Source of the DNA: Bacillota bacterium
GTDB lineage: Bacteria > Bacillota > Clostridia > Lachnospirales > Lachnospiraceae
Assembly (NCBI GenBank): GCA_023407575.1
Contig: JAEYLX010000027.1
Span: 124,001-188,000 of the forward strand
Length of the DNA stretch: 64,000 nt
Direction of reading: 5' to 3'
This document shows positions 1 through 7,795 of this stretch, one piece after another. Below the pieces are notes generated by a model. That model did no database searches. It saw only the letters and a list, made by a program, of their open reading frames with translations, and was not told where the DNA came from. Each line of letters starts with the position of its first letter. Within the stretch, counting starts at the first letter, position 1. Position numbers and translations under genes: made by a program.

Positions 1-53
1 CCCTGGTGTCTAATCGGATTTTGACCGCTACGGCGGGGAATGGAGTTTTTTAA

Positions 54-1403
54 ATGGCATTTGAGAATTTATCCGATAAATTGCAGAATATATTCAAAAG
101 CTTAAAGGGCAAAGGAAGACTATCAGAAGCAGATGTTAAAATGGCTTTAAAAGAAGTTAAGATGGCTTTATTAGAAGCAGATGTTAACTTTAAGGTAGTT
201 AAGAATTTTGTTAATACTGTACAGGAACGTGCGGTTGGACAGGATGTGTTAAATAGCCTCACCCCGGGACAGATGGTTATAAAGATAGTAAATGAAGAGA
301 TGGTAAAGCTGCTTGGTGAGACTACCGTTGAATTACAGCTGAAACCAGCCAATGAAATTACCGTATTGTTAATGTGTGGTTTACAAGGTGCAGGTAAGAC
401 AACTACCGTAGCTAAACTAGCAGGTAAATTAAAATCAAAAGGCAGAAAACCTTTGTTGGTTGCATGTGACATCTATCGTCCGGCGGCAATTGACCAGTTA
501 CAGATAAATGGTGATAAGCAAGGTGTCAGCGTATTCTCTATGGGGGATAAACACAAGCCTCTTAATATTGCAAAAGCTGCAATGGAACATGCTGCAAAGA
601 ATAGCTACAATGTGGTAATCCTTGATACTGCAGGTCGACTTCATATTGATGAAGCAATGATGGAAGAGCTGCAGGAAATCAAATCAAATATAACCGTAAA
701 TCAAACGATCTTAGTTGTAGATGCAATGACCGGTCAGGATGCAGTTAATGTATCCGAGATGTTTAATGAGAAGCTTGGAATTGATGGTGTTATCTTAACA
801 AAATTAGATGGTGATACCAGAGGTGGTGCTGCTTTATCAATCAGAGCGGTGACAGGCAGACCAATTCTTTACTCCGGTATGGGAGAGAAGTTATCCGATC
901 TTGAACAATTTTATCCGGATCGTATGGCATCTCGTATCCTGGGAATGGGCGATATTCTAACCTTAATTGATAAAGCACAGGCTGATTTTGATGAGAATAA
1001 AGCCAAAGAAATGGAGAGAAAGCTTAAAAAGGCAGAATTTGATTTTAATGACTTTCTTGAACAAATGCAGCAAGTTAAGAAAATGGGTGGTCTTTCGGAT
1101 TTACTTAGCATGATGCCGGGAATGGGTAAGCAATTAAAAGGTGTAGAAATAGATGATAGTGCACTTTCCTCCCCGGAAGCAATAATTAACTCCATGACAA
1201 AGAAAGAACGTTCCAATCCTGATATCATAAATCCATCCCGTAAGAAAAGAATTGCGGCAGGAGCAGGTGTAGATATAAGTGAAGTTAATTCTCTTATCAA
1301 ACAGTTTGAGCAATCCAAAAAAATGATGAAGCAATTTTCCGGAATGATGGGAAAAGGCGGTAAACGCGGTGGCGGTAAGTTCCGTATGCCCTTTGGATTT
1401 TAA
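54..1403 (+). CDS. ffh: Signal recognition particle GTPase Ffh
   Basis: SRP54 subunit that binds signal peptides emerging from the ribosome together with 4.5S RNA and docks on FtsY at the membrane. At 449 aa it has the usual length. The N domain comes first, then the G domain with the P-loop at residues 109-118 (GLQGAGKTTT), DTAGR at 191-195 and TKLDGD at 249-254. A methionine-rich M domain follows from about 330, with MPGMG and the SRKKRIAAGAG RNA-binding motif. The ATG follows TGGAG by 8 nt. It heads the ribosome/tRNA maturation cluster. The gene normally upstream (ylxM) is not identifiable in the 53 bases available. Confidence 0.97.
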   Translation: MAFENLSDKLQNIFKSLKGKGRLSEADVKMALKEVKMALLEADVNFKVVKNFVNTVQERAVGQDVLNSLTPGQMVIKIVNEEMVKLLGETTVELQLKPANEITVLLMCGLQGAGKTTTVAKLAGKLKSKGRKPLLVACDIYRPAAIDQLQINGDKQGVSVFSMGDKHKPLNIAKAAMEHAAKNSYNVVILDTAGRLHIDEAMMEELQEIKSNITVNQTILVVDAMTGQDAVNVSEMFNEKLGIDGVILTKLDGDTRGGAALSIRAVTGRPILYSGMGEKLSDLEQFYPDRMASRILGMGDILTLIDKAQADFDENKAKEMERKLKKAEFDFNDFLEQMQQVKKMGGLSDLLSMMPGMGKQLKGVEIDDSALSSPEAIINSMTKKERSNPDIINPSRKKRIAAGAGVDISEVNSLIKQFEQSKKMMKQFSGMMGKGGKRGGGKFRMPFGF

Positions 1404-1494
1404 GAGTAACAAACCAAGTTTTGACCGATATTGACTGAAGTAATTGACGTTTTTATCGTGCAGATATATTTATTAATTTAAGGAGGTGAAATCA

Positions 1495-1737
1495 ATGGCA
1501 GTAAAGATTAGATTAAAAAGAATGGGTCAGAAAAAGGCTCCTTTCTATAGAATCGTTGTTTCTGATTCAAGAACACCTAGAGATGGTAGATTTATCGAGG
1601 AAATCGGTACCTATGATCCTACAAAGAATCCTAGCGCTTTCAGCGTAAATGCAGAAGCTGCAAAGAAATGGTTATCAAATGGTGCACAACCAACTGATAC
1701 AGTAGGTAAAATCTTTAAGAATGCAGGAATTCTTTAA
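1495..1737 (+). CDS. rpsP: 30S ribosomal protein S16
   Basis: Primary 30S assembly protein, 80 aa, beginning MAVKIRLKRMGQKK and containing the family hallmark FYRIVVSDSRTPRDGR. The start is the ATG at 1495, 6 nt after AGGAGGTG. An in-frame GTG at 1486 lies inside the ribosome-binding site and is rejected. It follows ffh by 91 bp and precedes khpA, the standard Firmicute order. Confidence 0.97.
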   Translation: MAVKIRLKRMGQKKAPFYRIVVSDSRTPRDGRFIEEIGTYDPTKNPSAFSVNAEAAKKWLSNGAQPTDTVGKIFKNAGIL

Positions 1738-1806
1738 TCAGCATCGTGGAGAACAGTAAGTTATTCGTAATTTACTACTCTATATTTTCATATGGAGGTA
1801 ATGAGA

Positions 1807-2037
1807 ATGAAGGAATTAGTTGAGGTAATCGCTAAATCACTCGTAGATCATCCCGATGAGGTTGTTGTAACGGAAAAAGAAACCGATAAAGCAATTGTTG
1901 TGGAATTAAAAGTCGCTTCTGAAGATATGGGAAAAGTAATTGGCAAACAAGGCCGTATTGCTAAGTCCATTCGTACCGTAGTTAAAGCAGCCGCAACAAA
2001 GGATGACAAAAAGGTAGTAGTTGAGATTCTGCAATAG
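1807..2037 (+). CDS. khpA: KH-domain RNA-binding protein KhpA
   Basis: Small single-KH-domain protein (76 aa; YlqC in Bacillus) that in streptococci pairs with KhpB/Jag and affects cell elongation and division through RNA binding. The KH GxxG loop is visible as GKVIGKQGRIAKSIR near residues 42-56. The start at 1807 is chosen because GGAGG at 1794-1798 gives 8 nt spacing. ATGs at 1792 and 1801 overlap or abut that site. Located between rpsP and rimM as in other Firmicutes. Confidence 0.92.
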   Translation: MKELVEVIAKSLVDHPDEVVVTEKETDKAIVVELKVASEDMGKVIGKQGRIAKSIRTVVKAAATKDDKKVVVEILQ

Positions 2038-2068
2038 CAGGTGTTCCAATTGCGATTTTTCTGTGCAA

Positions 2069-2197
2069 AACCGAAGAAACACGCGATGCGGGTCTCTTCG
2101 GTTCACTTGCGCGTTCGTTCGTATCTAACAAAGCTTGTTTTGTTGATACTTCACTTTCGCGTATAAAACAAATTTCACGCCTTGCGAGAAATTTGTT
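2069..2197. repeat. Three consecutive hairpins of unknown role
   Basis: The 404-base gap between khpA and rimM holds three hairpins before the terminator. The first has 9-bp arms (2069-2077 / 2095-2103, AACCGAAGA with its complement). The second pairs 2121-2132 with 2139-2149 with one bulged T. The third has perfect 10-bp arms (2167-2176 / 2188-2197, AACAAATTTC). Similar TTCACTT(T/G)CGCG-like strings separate them. No ORF is credible here. The rest of the gap (2257-2441) is AT-rich leader of rimM with nothing I can name. Confidence 0.6.
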
Positions 2198-2210
2198 GTC
2201 ATGAATTATG

Positions 2211-2256
2211 GAAGCTGTCTGTTATGTCTATTGACATAGTAGAGCAGCTTCTTTTT
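2211..2256 (+). terminator. Rho-independent terminator after khpA
   Basis: Stem GAAGCTG/CAGCTTC (2211-2217 / 2245-2251) with an inner TATGTC/GACATA stem and TATT loop, followed by TTTTT. It separates ffh-rpsP-khpA from rimM-trmD. Confidence 0.85.
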
Positions 2257-2441
2257 ACAAGTACTATACAAAGAGAAAAATATAATTAGGAAGACAAATA
2301 TTAAAATCATTCATAGATTTGTAGTTATTGTCAATCCTTATTATTAAATATAGAAGTAATCATTCACTTATGTTACAATTCAATTTAGGAGTAGTAATTG
2401 AAATCAAGAGATAAATTAAGAAAGAACTGAGGGTGTAGTAA

Positions 2442-2948
2442 ATGGATAATTATCTTAGAGTCGGTGTTATTTCCAGCACACATGGTATTAAAGGTGAGGT
2501 TAAAGTCTTTCCTACAACTAATGATCCAAATCGTTTTAAATTATTAAAGGAAGTACATTTGGATACGGGGAAAGAGACCCTTACATTAGAAATAGAGGGT
2601 GTTAAGTTTTTTAAGCAAATGGTAATTCTTAAATTTAAAGGGATAGATAATATAAATGATATTGAAAAATATCGTGGCAAGGATCTTCTTGTTACACGGG
2701 ATAACGCTGTAAAGCTAGAAAAAGATGAATATTTCATTTATGACTTAATTGGCTCAGAGGTAATCACGGACGAAGGTAATCGACTCGGTGAATTAACAGA
2801 GATTTTAGCGACTGGAGCAAATGATGTATATGTTGTTAAAATGGACAATGGAAAGGATGTATTACTTCCGTCCATAAAACAATGTATTCTCGATATAGAC
2901 GTAGATAATAAAAAGATTTTAGTTCATGTAATGAAAGGTTTACTATAG
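2442..2948 (+). CDS. rimM: 16S rRNA processing protein RimM
   Basis: Assists 30S head assembly and binds S19. 168 aa, the usual size. The N-terminal RimM beta-barrel begins LRVGVISSTHGIKGEVKVFP, the classic opening, and the C-terminal PRC-barrel contains DLIGSEVITDEGNRLGEL and ANDVYVV followed by LLPSIKQCI. The start follows GAGGGTG by 8 nt. It lies 62 bp upstream of trmD, the common pair. Confidence 0.96.
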   Translation: MDNYLRVGVISSTHGIKGEVKVFPTTNDPNRFKLLKEVHLDTGKETLTLEIEGVKFFKQMVILKFKGIDNINDIEKYRGKDLLVTRDNAVKLEKDEYFIYDLIGSEVITDEGNRLGELTEILATGANDVYVVKMDNGKDVLLPSIKQCILDIDVDNKKILVHVMKGLL

Positions 2949-3010
2949 GAAGTACCCCCAGAGAGGAGAATGATGTGTGTTCTATTGTTTAACACTCATC
3001 AGGAGATAAT

Positions 3011-3787
3011 ATGAATTTTCATGTACTGACACTTTTTCCGGAAATGATACAACAGGGTTTGAACACCAGTATTACCGGAAGAGCAATTGATAAAGGTTTG
3101 ATTTCAATCAATACCGTAAATATGAGAGAATTTAGTGAAGACAAACATCATAGGGTAGACGATTACCCGTATGGTGGTGGAGCTGGGATGGTAATACAAG
3201 CCGAACCGGTATATAAATCCTATGGGTATTTAATGAATCATATTAAAATGACGAAGGAAGACCCTGCAAACTTTACAAGACCTCGTGTTGTTTATGTTAC
3301 TCCGCAAGGTAATGTTTTTCAACAGAGTATGGCTGAGGAATTTGCAAAGGAAGAGGATTTGATTTTTCTTTGTGGACATTACGAAGGAATTGATGAACGT
3401 GTATTAGAAATGATAGTAACGGATTATGTCTCTATTGGTGACTATGTTTTAACTGGGGGCGAACTTCCGGTAATGGTAATGGTGGATGCAATTTCCCGCT
3501 TGATACCAGGAGTTTTGAACAATGAGGTATCCTCGGAGTTTGAATCCTTACAGGATAATCTGTTAGAATATCCACAGTACACAAGACCCGAAACCTTTAT
3601 GGGTAAAAAGGTGCCGGAAGTATTACTTAGTGGTCATCATGCTAATATTGATGCTTGGAGAAGAGAACAGTCGATTCTTCGAACCTATGAAAGAAGACCT
3701 GATCTTCTGGAAAAGGCGGATTTAACAGAAGAGGAACGGGAATACCTAACGAGATTAATCTTTCAAAAGAACTTTGATGTGTATTGA
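3011..3787 (+). CDS. trmD: tRNA (guanine-37-N1)-methyltransferase TrmD
   Basis: Methylates G37 next to the anticodon of tRNAs reading CNN and some other codons, preventing +1 frameshifts, using S-adenosylmethionine. 258 aa. The SPOUT trefoil-knot motifs are present: FLCGHYEGIDERV, SIGDYVLTGGELPVMVMVDA and IPGVLNNE near residues 115-175, and the N-terminal FHVLTLFPEM. The C-terminal helical domain has SGHHANIDAWRREQS. Ribosome site AGGAGA lies just upstream. Confidence 0.97.
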   Translation: MNFHVLTLFPEMIQQGLNTSITGRAIDKGLISINTVNMREFSEDKHHRVDDYPYGGGAGMVIQAEPVYKSYGYLMNHIKMTKEDPANFTRPRVVYVTPQGNVFQQSMAEEFAKEEDLIFLCGHYEGIDERVLEMIVTDYVSIGDYVLTGGELPVMVMVDAISRLIPGVLNNEVSSEFESLQDNLLEYPQYTRPETFMGKKVPEVLLSGHHANIDAWRREQSILRTYERRPDLLEKADLTEEEREYLTRLIFQKNFDVY

Positions 3788-3886
3788 TTTATGACTCTGA
3801 TTTGAATCTCATGTATCGAACTCAAATTGTAATATTTAGAGTTGAAGTTGAACTGTTACTATATGGATTTTGCAATAAAATAATAC

Positions 3887-3960
3887 TTGCTTTTTCAAGT
3901 GGCTTGTGTTAAAGTAAGTTGTTGTGAGATGGGATGGTCCGCTAATACATATGGTATTAA
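3887..3960 (+). promoter_or_regulatory. Promoter and leader of rplS
   Basis: TTGCTT (3887-3892), 17-bp spacer, TAAAGT (3910-3915) form a plausible sigma-A promoter. The roughly 70-nt leader contains a TAATAC/GTATTA hairpin (3943-3948 / 3954-3959) just before the rplS ribosome site. Firmicute rplS genes often carry an L19 autoregulatory leader. I cannot confirm the full consensus from sequence alone. Confidence 0.4.
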
Positions 3961-3990
3961 GAACATCTAAATACGATAGGAGGTCACAAA

Positions 3991-4338
3991 ATGAACGATA
4001 TTATTAAGAGTATTGAAGCAGAACAGTTGAAAGCAAATGTTGTTAGCTTCAACGTAGGCGATACCGTACAGGTTTACGCTAAAGTAAAAGAAGGTAACCG
4101 TGAAAGATTACAGGTTTTTGAAGGTACCGTTCTTAAGAGACAGAATGGTGGCTCAAGAGAAACCTTTACTGTTAGAAAAACATCCAATGGTATTGGCGTA
4201 GAAAAAACATGGCCATTACACAGTCCTAGCATCGATAGAATCGAAGTTGTAAGACGTGGTAAAGTTAGAAAAGCTAAGCTCTTCTACTTACGCGATAGAG
4301 TTGGTAAGAAGGCTAAGGTTAAAGAGTTAATCAGATAG
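3991..4338 (+). CDS. rplS: 50S ribosomal protein L19
   Basis: L19 lies at the 30S-50S interface. 115 aa, standard length, with the family signature FNVGDTVQVYAKVKEGNRER, the FTVRKTSNGIGVEKTWPLHSP block and the basic tail YYLRDRVGKKAKVKE-like. It has a strong AGGAGG site 8 nt upstream, its own probable promoter and a terminator directly behind the stop. Confidence 0.98.
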   Translation: MNDIIKSIEAEQLKANVVSFNVGDTVQVYAKVKEGNRERLQVFEGTVLKRQNGGSRETFTVRKTSNGIGVEKTWPLHSPSIDRIEVVRRGKVRKAKLFYLRDRVGKKAKVKELIR

Positions 4339-4344
4339 TACAAC

Positions 4345-4378
4345 AAAGGGACAATACTTGAGTGGTTGTCCCTTTTTT
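4345..4378 (+). terminator. Terminator after rplS
   Basis: Perfect stem AAAGGGACAA / TTGTCCCTTT (4345-4354 / 4366-4375) with an 11-nt loop running into a T tract. It closes the ribosomal transcript before lepB. Confidence 0.92.
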
Positions 4379-4550
4379 ATATTAGGAATTGCACTTATTA
4401 CATTAAATCGCTTATTTAGATGTGAACGTATCGGTTTTATTACTACTTTTTCTTAAGATTTTTAGTAACTTGTTAATATTGGTTCATAAACGGGTATATT
4501 TAAATATATTAAAGTACTTAAAAGAAATGAATAGGAGGGTTAGGATTAAC

Positions 4551-5228
4551 ATGAATTATGATTTTGAAAAAGAAAGCAAACGTCCGTTGTTAAAAAAGAT
4601 TATATTTGACCTGATTTTGCTGATAGCTGAAATTGCAGCCGTTGTTTTTCTAGCCTACCTTATTGTAAACTATGCGTTGGAAAAAACTGAAATGATCGGT
4701 ATCTCCATGGAAGGAACCTTAAAAGACCATGACAAGGTAATAATTAATAAATTTACTTATCGTTTTACTGACCCTAAGAGATTTGAAGTGATTGTATTCC
4801 AAGAAAGTGGAAATGAACATAGTTATTACGATATTAAACGTGTGATTGGATTGCCTGGGGAACGCATACAAATAATTGATGGTCAAATCTACATCAATGG
4901 TGCAGTTGTTGAAGATATTGTCAATGTGGATCAGATGAATAATTATGGTCTGGCCACAGAAGAAATCCTTCTGGAAGAGAATGAATACTTCGTGCTGGGA
5001 GATAATCGCAACAATAGCGAAGATAGTAGATTTGCAAGTGTAGGAACAATTCTAAAGGAAGAAATTGTTGGACAGGCGTTTATAAGGCTATCGCCTTTCA
5101 ATTTTGTAAATAAATTAAATTTGAAAAAAGAAGTTTCAGAGAATTCAGAAACTTCAGAGGATGTTACTGGAACCCCAGAGGGAACCGATACATTATCTGA
5201 AGGAACTAATGCAACTGACGGAAATTAG
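4551..5228 (+). CDS. lepB: Type I signal peptidase
   Basis: Cleaves signal peptides of exported proteins on the outer membrane face. 225 aa. One membrane segment at about 15-41, catalytic Ser52 in IGISMEGTL (families usually show SMxPT, so Pro is replaced by Gly here), catalytic Lys96 in DIKRVIGLPGE, and box E at LGDNRNNSEDSR. The last ~35 residues are a Ser/Thr/Glu-rich tail not needed by the fold. The ATG at 4551 gives the normal N-terminus. An in-frame ORF extends upstream to 4422 but has no ribosome site and would add a spurious hydrophobic stretch. Confidence 0.92.
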   Translation: MNYDFEKESKRPLLKKIIFDLILLIAEIAAVVFLAYLIVNYALEKTEMIGISMEGTLKDHDKVIINKFTYRFTDPKRFEVIVFQESGNEHSYYDIKRVIGLPGERIQIIDGQIYINGAVVEDIVNVDQMNNYGLATEEILLEENEYFVLGDNRNNSEDSRFASVGTILKEEIVGQAFIRLSPFNFVNKLNLKKEVSENSETSEDVTGTPEGTDTLSEGTNATDGN

Positions 5229-5239
5229 AGGTGATTAAC

Positions 5240-6142
5240 ATGCATTTTCAATGGTACCCCGGACATATGGCGAAAGCAAAAAAAATGATGCAGGAGGATA
5301 TGAAGCTAATTGATGTGGTAATTGAGCTGGTAGATGCCAGAATACCATACTCCAGCAAAAATCCTGATATCGATGGATTGGCAAAAGGTAAATCAAGGGT
5401 TATTCTTTTAAATAAAAGTGATATGGCAGATCAAAGATATAACAATGCCTGGAAGGCTTATTTTGAAGAAAAAGGATATTTCGTAGCTTTAGTTAACTCC
5501 AAAAGTGGTACGGGCGTTAAACAGGTTCAAGATATTGTAAATAAAGCTTGTGAGGCAAAGATAGAGCGTGACCGCAGACGAGGCATTTTAAATCGTCCGG
5601 TACGAGCTATGATAGTTGGTATACCAAATGTCGGTAAGTCGACGTTCATTAACAGTTTTGTTGGAAAGGCCTCCACAAAAACCGGAAACAAACCCGGTGT
5701 AACAAAGGGAAAGCAATGGATTCGAATTAATAAACTAACAGAGCTTTTAGATACACCTGGTATTCTATGGCCGAAATTTGAGGATCAGACCGTTGGATTA
5801 AGATTAGCTTTAATTGGTTCAATTAATGATACCATTGTTGATACAACAACTATGGCACTTAATTTGATTTTAATACTTAACAGCCACTACCCCGAAGTTT
5901 TATCAAATCGATATGGTATTGAAAATGCACAAGAATTAAAGGATATAAGCGATTCTTTAAAAATACTGGAGGGAATCGCTATTAAGCGTTCCTGTCTTTT
6001 AAAGGGTGGAACCCCGGATGTGGATCGAGCTGCGGCTTTTATCATTGATGATTTCCGCAGTACAAAGCTTGGAAACATAACTTTAGAGTACCCAAAGGTA
6101 GTCCAAGCGGCTGAATCGACATTGAATGAGGAACAACTCTAA
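5240..6142 (+). CDS. rbgA: Ribosome biogenesis GTPase RbgA (YlqF)
   Basis: Circularly permuted GTPase needed for late 50S maturation (L16 incorporation). 300 aa. The G-motif order is permuted: NKSD (G4) at 58-61, SxSG (G5) near 87-90, then GIPNVGKST (G1) at 127-135 and LLDTPGILWP (G3) near 172. The N-terminal MHFQWYPGHMAKA is the family signature. Start at 5240 after GAGGTGAT. An in-frame GTG at 5231 is part of that ribosome site. Only 11 bp after lepB, so probably co-transcribed. Confidence 0.96.
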   Translation: MHFQWYPGHMAKAKKMMQEDMKLIDVVIELVDARIPYSSKNPDIDGLAKGKSRVILLNKSDMADQRYNNAWKAYFEEKGYFVALVNSKSGTGVKQVQDIVNKACEAKIERDRRRGILNRPVRAMIVGIPNVGKSTFINSFVGKASTKTGNKPGVTKGKQWIRINKLTELLDTPGILWPKFEDQTVGLRLALIGSINDTIVDTTTMALNLILILNSHYPEVLSNRYGIENAQELKDISDSLKILEGIAIKRSCLLKGGTPDVDRAAAFIIDDFRSTKLGNITLEYPKVVQAAESTLNEEQL

Positions 6143-6160
6143 CTAAAGGAGAAACTTTAG

Positions 6161-6943
6161 ATGATAAAGGAAGAATTAATTCAAACAAGTAAAAAAATTG
6201 CGCTTATTAAATTGGAGTTTATGCAGGCAAAACCAGAAGAAATAACGGGTCTTTTAGAACGATATCATACGGATGAACGTAGTGGTGTTCAGACCATTTG
6301 TAACCATTACAGGAATAAAGCAAATTCCTTAGCTTTGGAGCTAGAGCGAATGGAGGCTATGAAGCAGTACGAAAACCTATATGGAGAATATCAATATATA
6401 TGTGGAATTGATGAGGTTGGCCGTGGCCCTTTTGCTGGTCCAGTTATTGCAGCGGCTGTAATTTTACCTAAGGATTGTGATATCTTATATATTAATGATT
6501 CAAAACAATTATCTGAGAAAAAACGAGAAGAACTTTATGATGAGATTATTGCAAAAGCAGTTGCTTTTGGTATTGGAAGCGTTCCGCCGGATCAAATTGA
6601 TGAAATAAATATTTTACAAGCAACCTATGAAGCCATGCGAAAAGCTATTTTGAATATGAACAAAATACCCGATATATTATTAAATGATGCTGTAACCATT
6701 CCCGGTGTTGCTATGAAACAGGTTCCTATTATAAAAGGTGATGCGAAAAGTATTTCAATTGCAGCTGCGAGTATTGTTGCCAAGGTAACACGAGATCGCC
6801 TTATGGTGGCATACGATAAGATTTTTCCGGGATATGATTTTGCAAGCAATAAAGGTTATGGGTCTGCAAAACACATAGAAGCGATTAAGGAGCTTGGGTT
6901 AACACCAATTCACCGCAGAAGCTTTTTAAAGAACATAATATAA
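6161..6943 (+). CDS. rnhB: Ribonuclease HII
   Basis: Cleaves RNA in RNA-DNA hybrids and excises single misincorporated ribonucleotides. 260 aa. Acidic active-site residues are visible as D84-E85 in CGIDEVGRGPFAGPV, plus D176 (LLNDAV) and D194 (IIKGDAKSISIAAASI). The ~75-residue helical N-terminal extension is typical of Gram-positive RNase HII. It follows rbgA by 18 bp, the same neighbourhood as in Bacillus (ylqF-rnhB). A second RNase H (type I) lies at 17402. Confidence 0.96.
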   Translation: MIKEELIQTSKKIALIKLEFMQAKPEEITGLLERYHTDERSGVQTICNHYRNKANSLALELERMEAMKQYENLYGEYQYICGIDEVGRGPFAGPVIAAAVILPKDCDILYINDSKQLSEKKREELYDEIIAKAVAFGIGSVPPDQIDEINILQATYEAMRKAILNMNKIPDILLNDAVTIPGVAMKQVPIIKGDAKSISIAAASIVAKVTRDRLMVAYDKIFPGYDFASNKGYGSAKHIEAIKELGLTPIHRRSFLKNII

Positions 6944-7066
6944 CTAGCTGTTATTATAATCATGTTAAGTTTTTACTTGTTTCATTTTGCTTACAGGATG
7001 TACTTTGTATCAGTATTATTAAGGCACCTACATATTGTTTTCTTAGAATTAGAAAGGTAATGATTT

Positions 7067-7387
7067 ATGGAACAAAACAATCCTTTTAAGAAACAAGAAG
7101 ATATAGCAATCCTTCAAAAACAGAAGACTGCAATTGCTCTTTCCTATGATCCTGACGATGCAGCACCAAAAGTAATAGCAACCGGAAAGGGATATTTAGC
7201 AGATAAAATCATCCAAAAGGCGATGGAGACAGAGATTCCCCTGTATCGGGATGAGAAGCTGTCAAATACCTTGTCAAAGTTGGAGCTGGGAAGTATGATT
7301 CCCCCTGAATTATATAGTGTTGTAGCTGAAATACTTGTTTTTGTTGATCGCATGGAGCAGACAAAAGAAAAGGGTCTTAGGAAATGA
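7067..7387 (+). CDS. Stand-alone FlhB C-terminal domain-like protein (YlqH type)
   Basis: 106 aa resembling only the cytoplasmic C-terminal domain of the flagellar export switch FlhB/YscU: IALSYDPDDAAPKVIATGKG, then IPLYRDEKLSNTLSKLELG and IPPELYSVVAEILVFV. The N-terminal membrane domain is absent and the self-cleaving NPTH motif is not present (KQKTAIALSYD stands in that place). Homologues (YlqH) sit between rnhB and yraN in many Firmicutes, as here. Function unknown. The stop overlaps the next start (ATGA), so it is translationally coupled to yraN. Confidence 0.85.
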   Translation: MEQNNPFKKQEDIAILQKQKTAIALSYDPDDAAPKVIATGKGYLADKIIQKAMETEIPLYRDEKLSNTLSKLELGSMIPPELYSVVAEILVFVDRMEQTKEKGLRK

Positions 7388-7734
7388 ACAATAGGGAGCT
7401 GGGGACAGTATTTGAAGGAAAAGCAGCGGAATTTTTGCAAAAGTGTGGTTATGAACTTCTGTATCGAAATTTTCGCTGTAAGATAGGAGAGATTGACCTG
7501 ATTGCAAAGTCAGAAGGCTATCTCTGCTTTATCGAGGTCAAATATCGTACTACTACTTCCAAAGGATTTCCTTCCGAAGCCATAACTCCAAGTAAGATTA
7601 GAAAAATTACTCGAACAGCAGAATTTTATATGCTGCTGCATAAGTTACCCACAAATACAGCTTGTCGATTTGATGTGGTAATGATTCTAGGTAATGAAAT
7701 ATCCTTGATCAAGAATGCCTTTAATGGAATGTAA
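7384..7734 (+). CDS. YraN/UPF0102 endonuclease-like protein
   Basis: 116 aa with the restriction-endonuclease-like core of the YraN family: GKAAEFLQKCGYELLYRNFR, then GEIDLIAK and CFIEVKYRT, giving the (E)...D...ExK active-site pattern. Biological role not established; a nuclease role linked to Holliday junctions is a family prediction. It overlaps the FlhB-like gene by 4 bp. Confidence 0.88.
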   Translation: MNNRELGTVFEGKAAEFLQKCGYELLYRNFRCKIGEIDLIAKSEGYLCFIEVKYRTTTSKGFPSEAITPSKIRKITRTAEFYMLLHKLPTNTACRFDVVMILGNEISLIKNAFNGM

Positions 7735-7795
7735 AGAATAGGAATGTAAAGAATACAACTATATAATGAATAATGATTAAGAAAGGCTGATTATA

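Noticed and set aside
3..53. Open frame ending TAA just before ffh, as the tail of an upstream gene
   Set aside because: Only 16 codons are visible and they show no recognisable YlxM or FtsY ending; another frame closes at 24. It cannot be supported.
4422..4550. Upstream extension of lepB
   Set aside because: It lacks a ribosome site and would add a second hydrophobic segment not found in the family; ATG 4551 gives the normal N-terminus.
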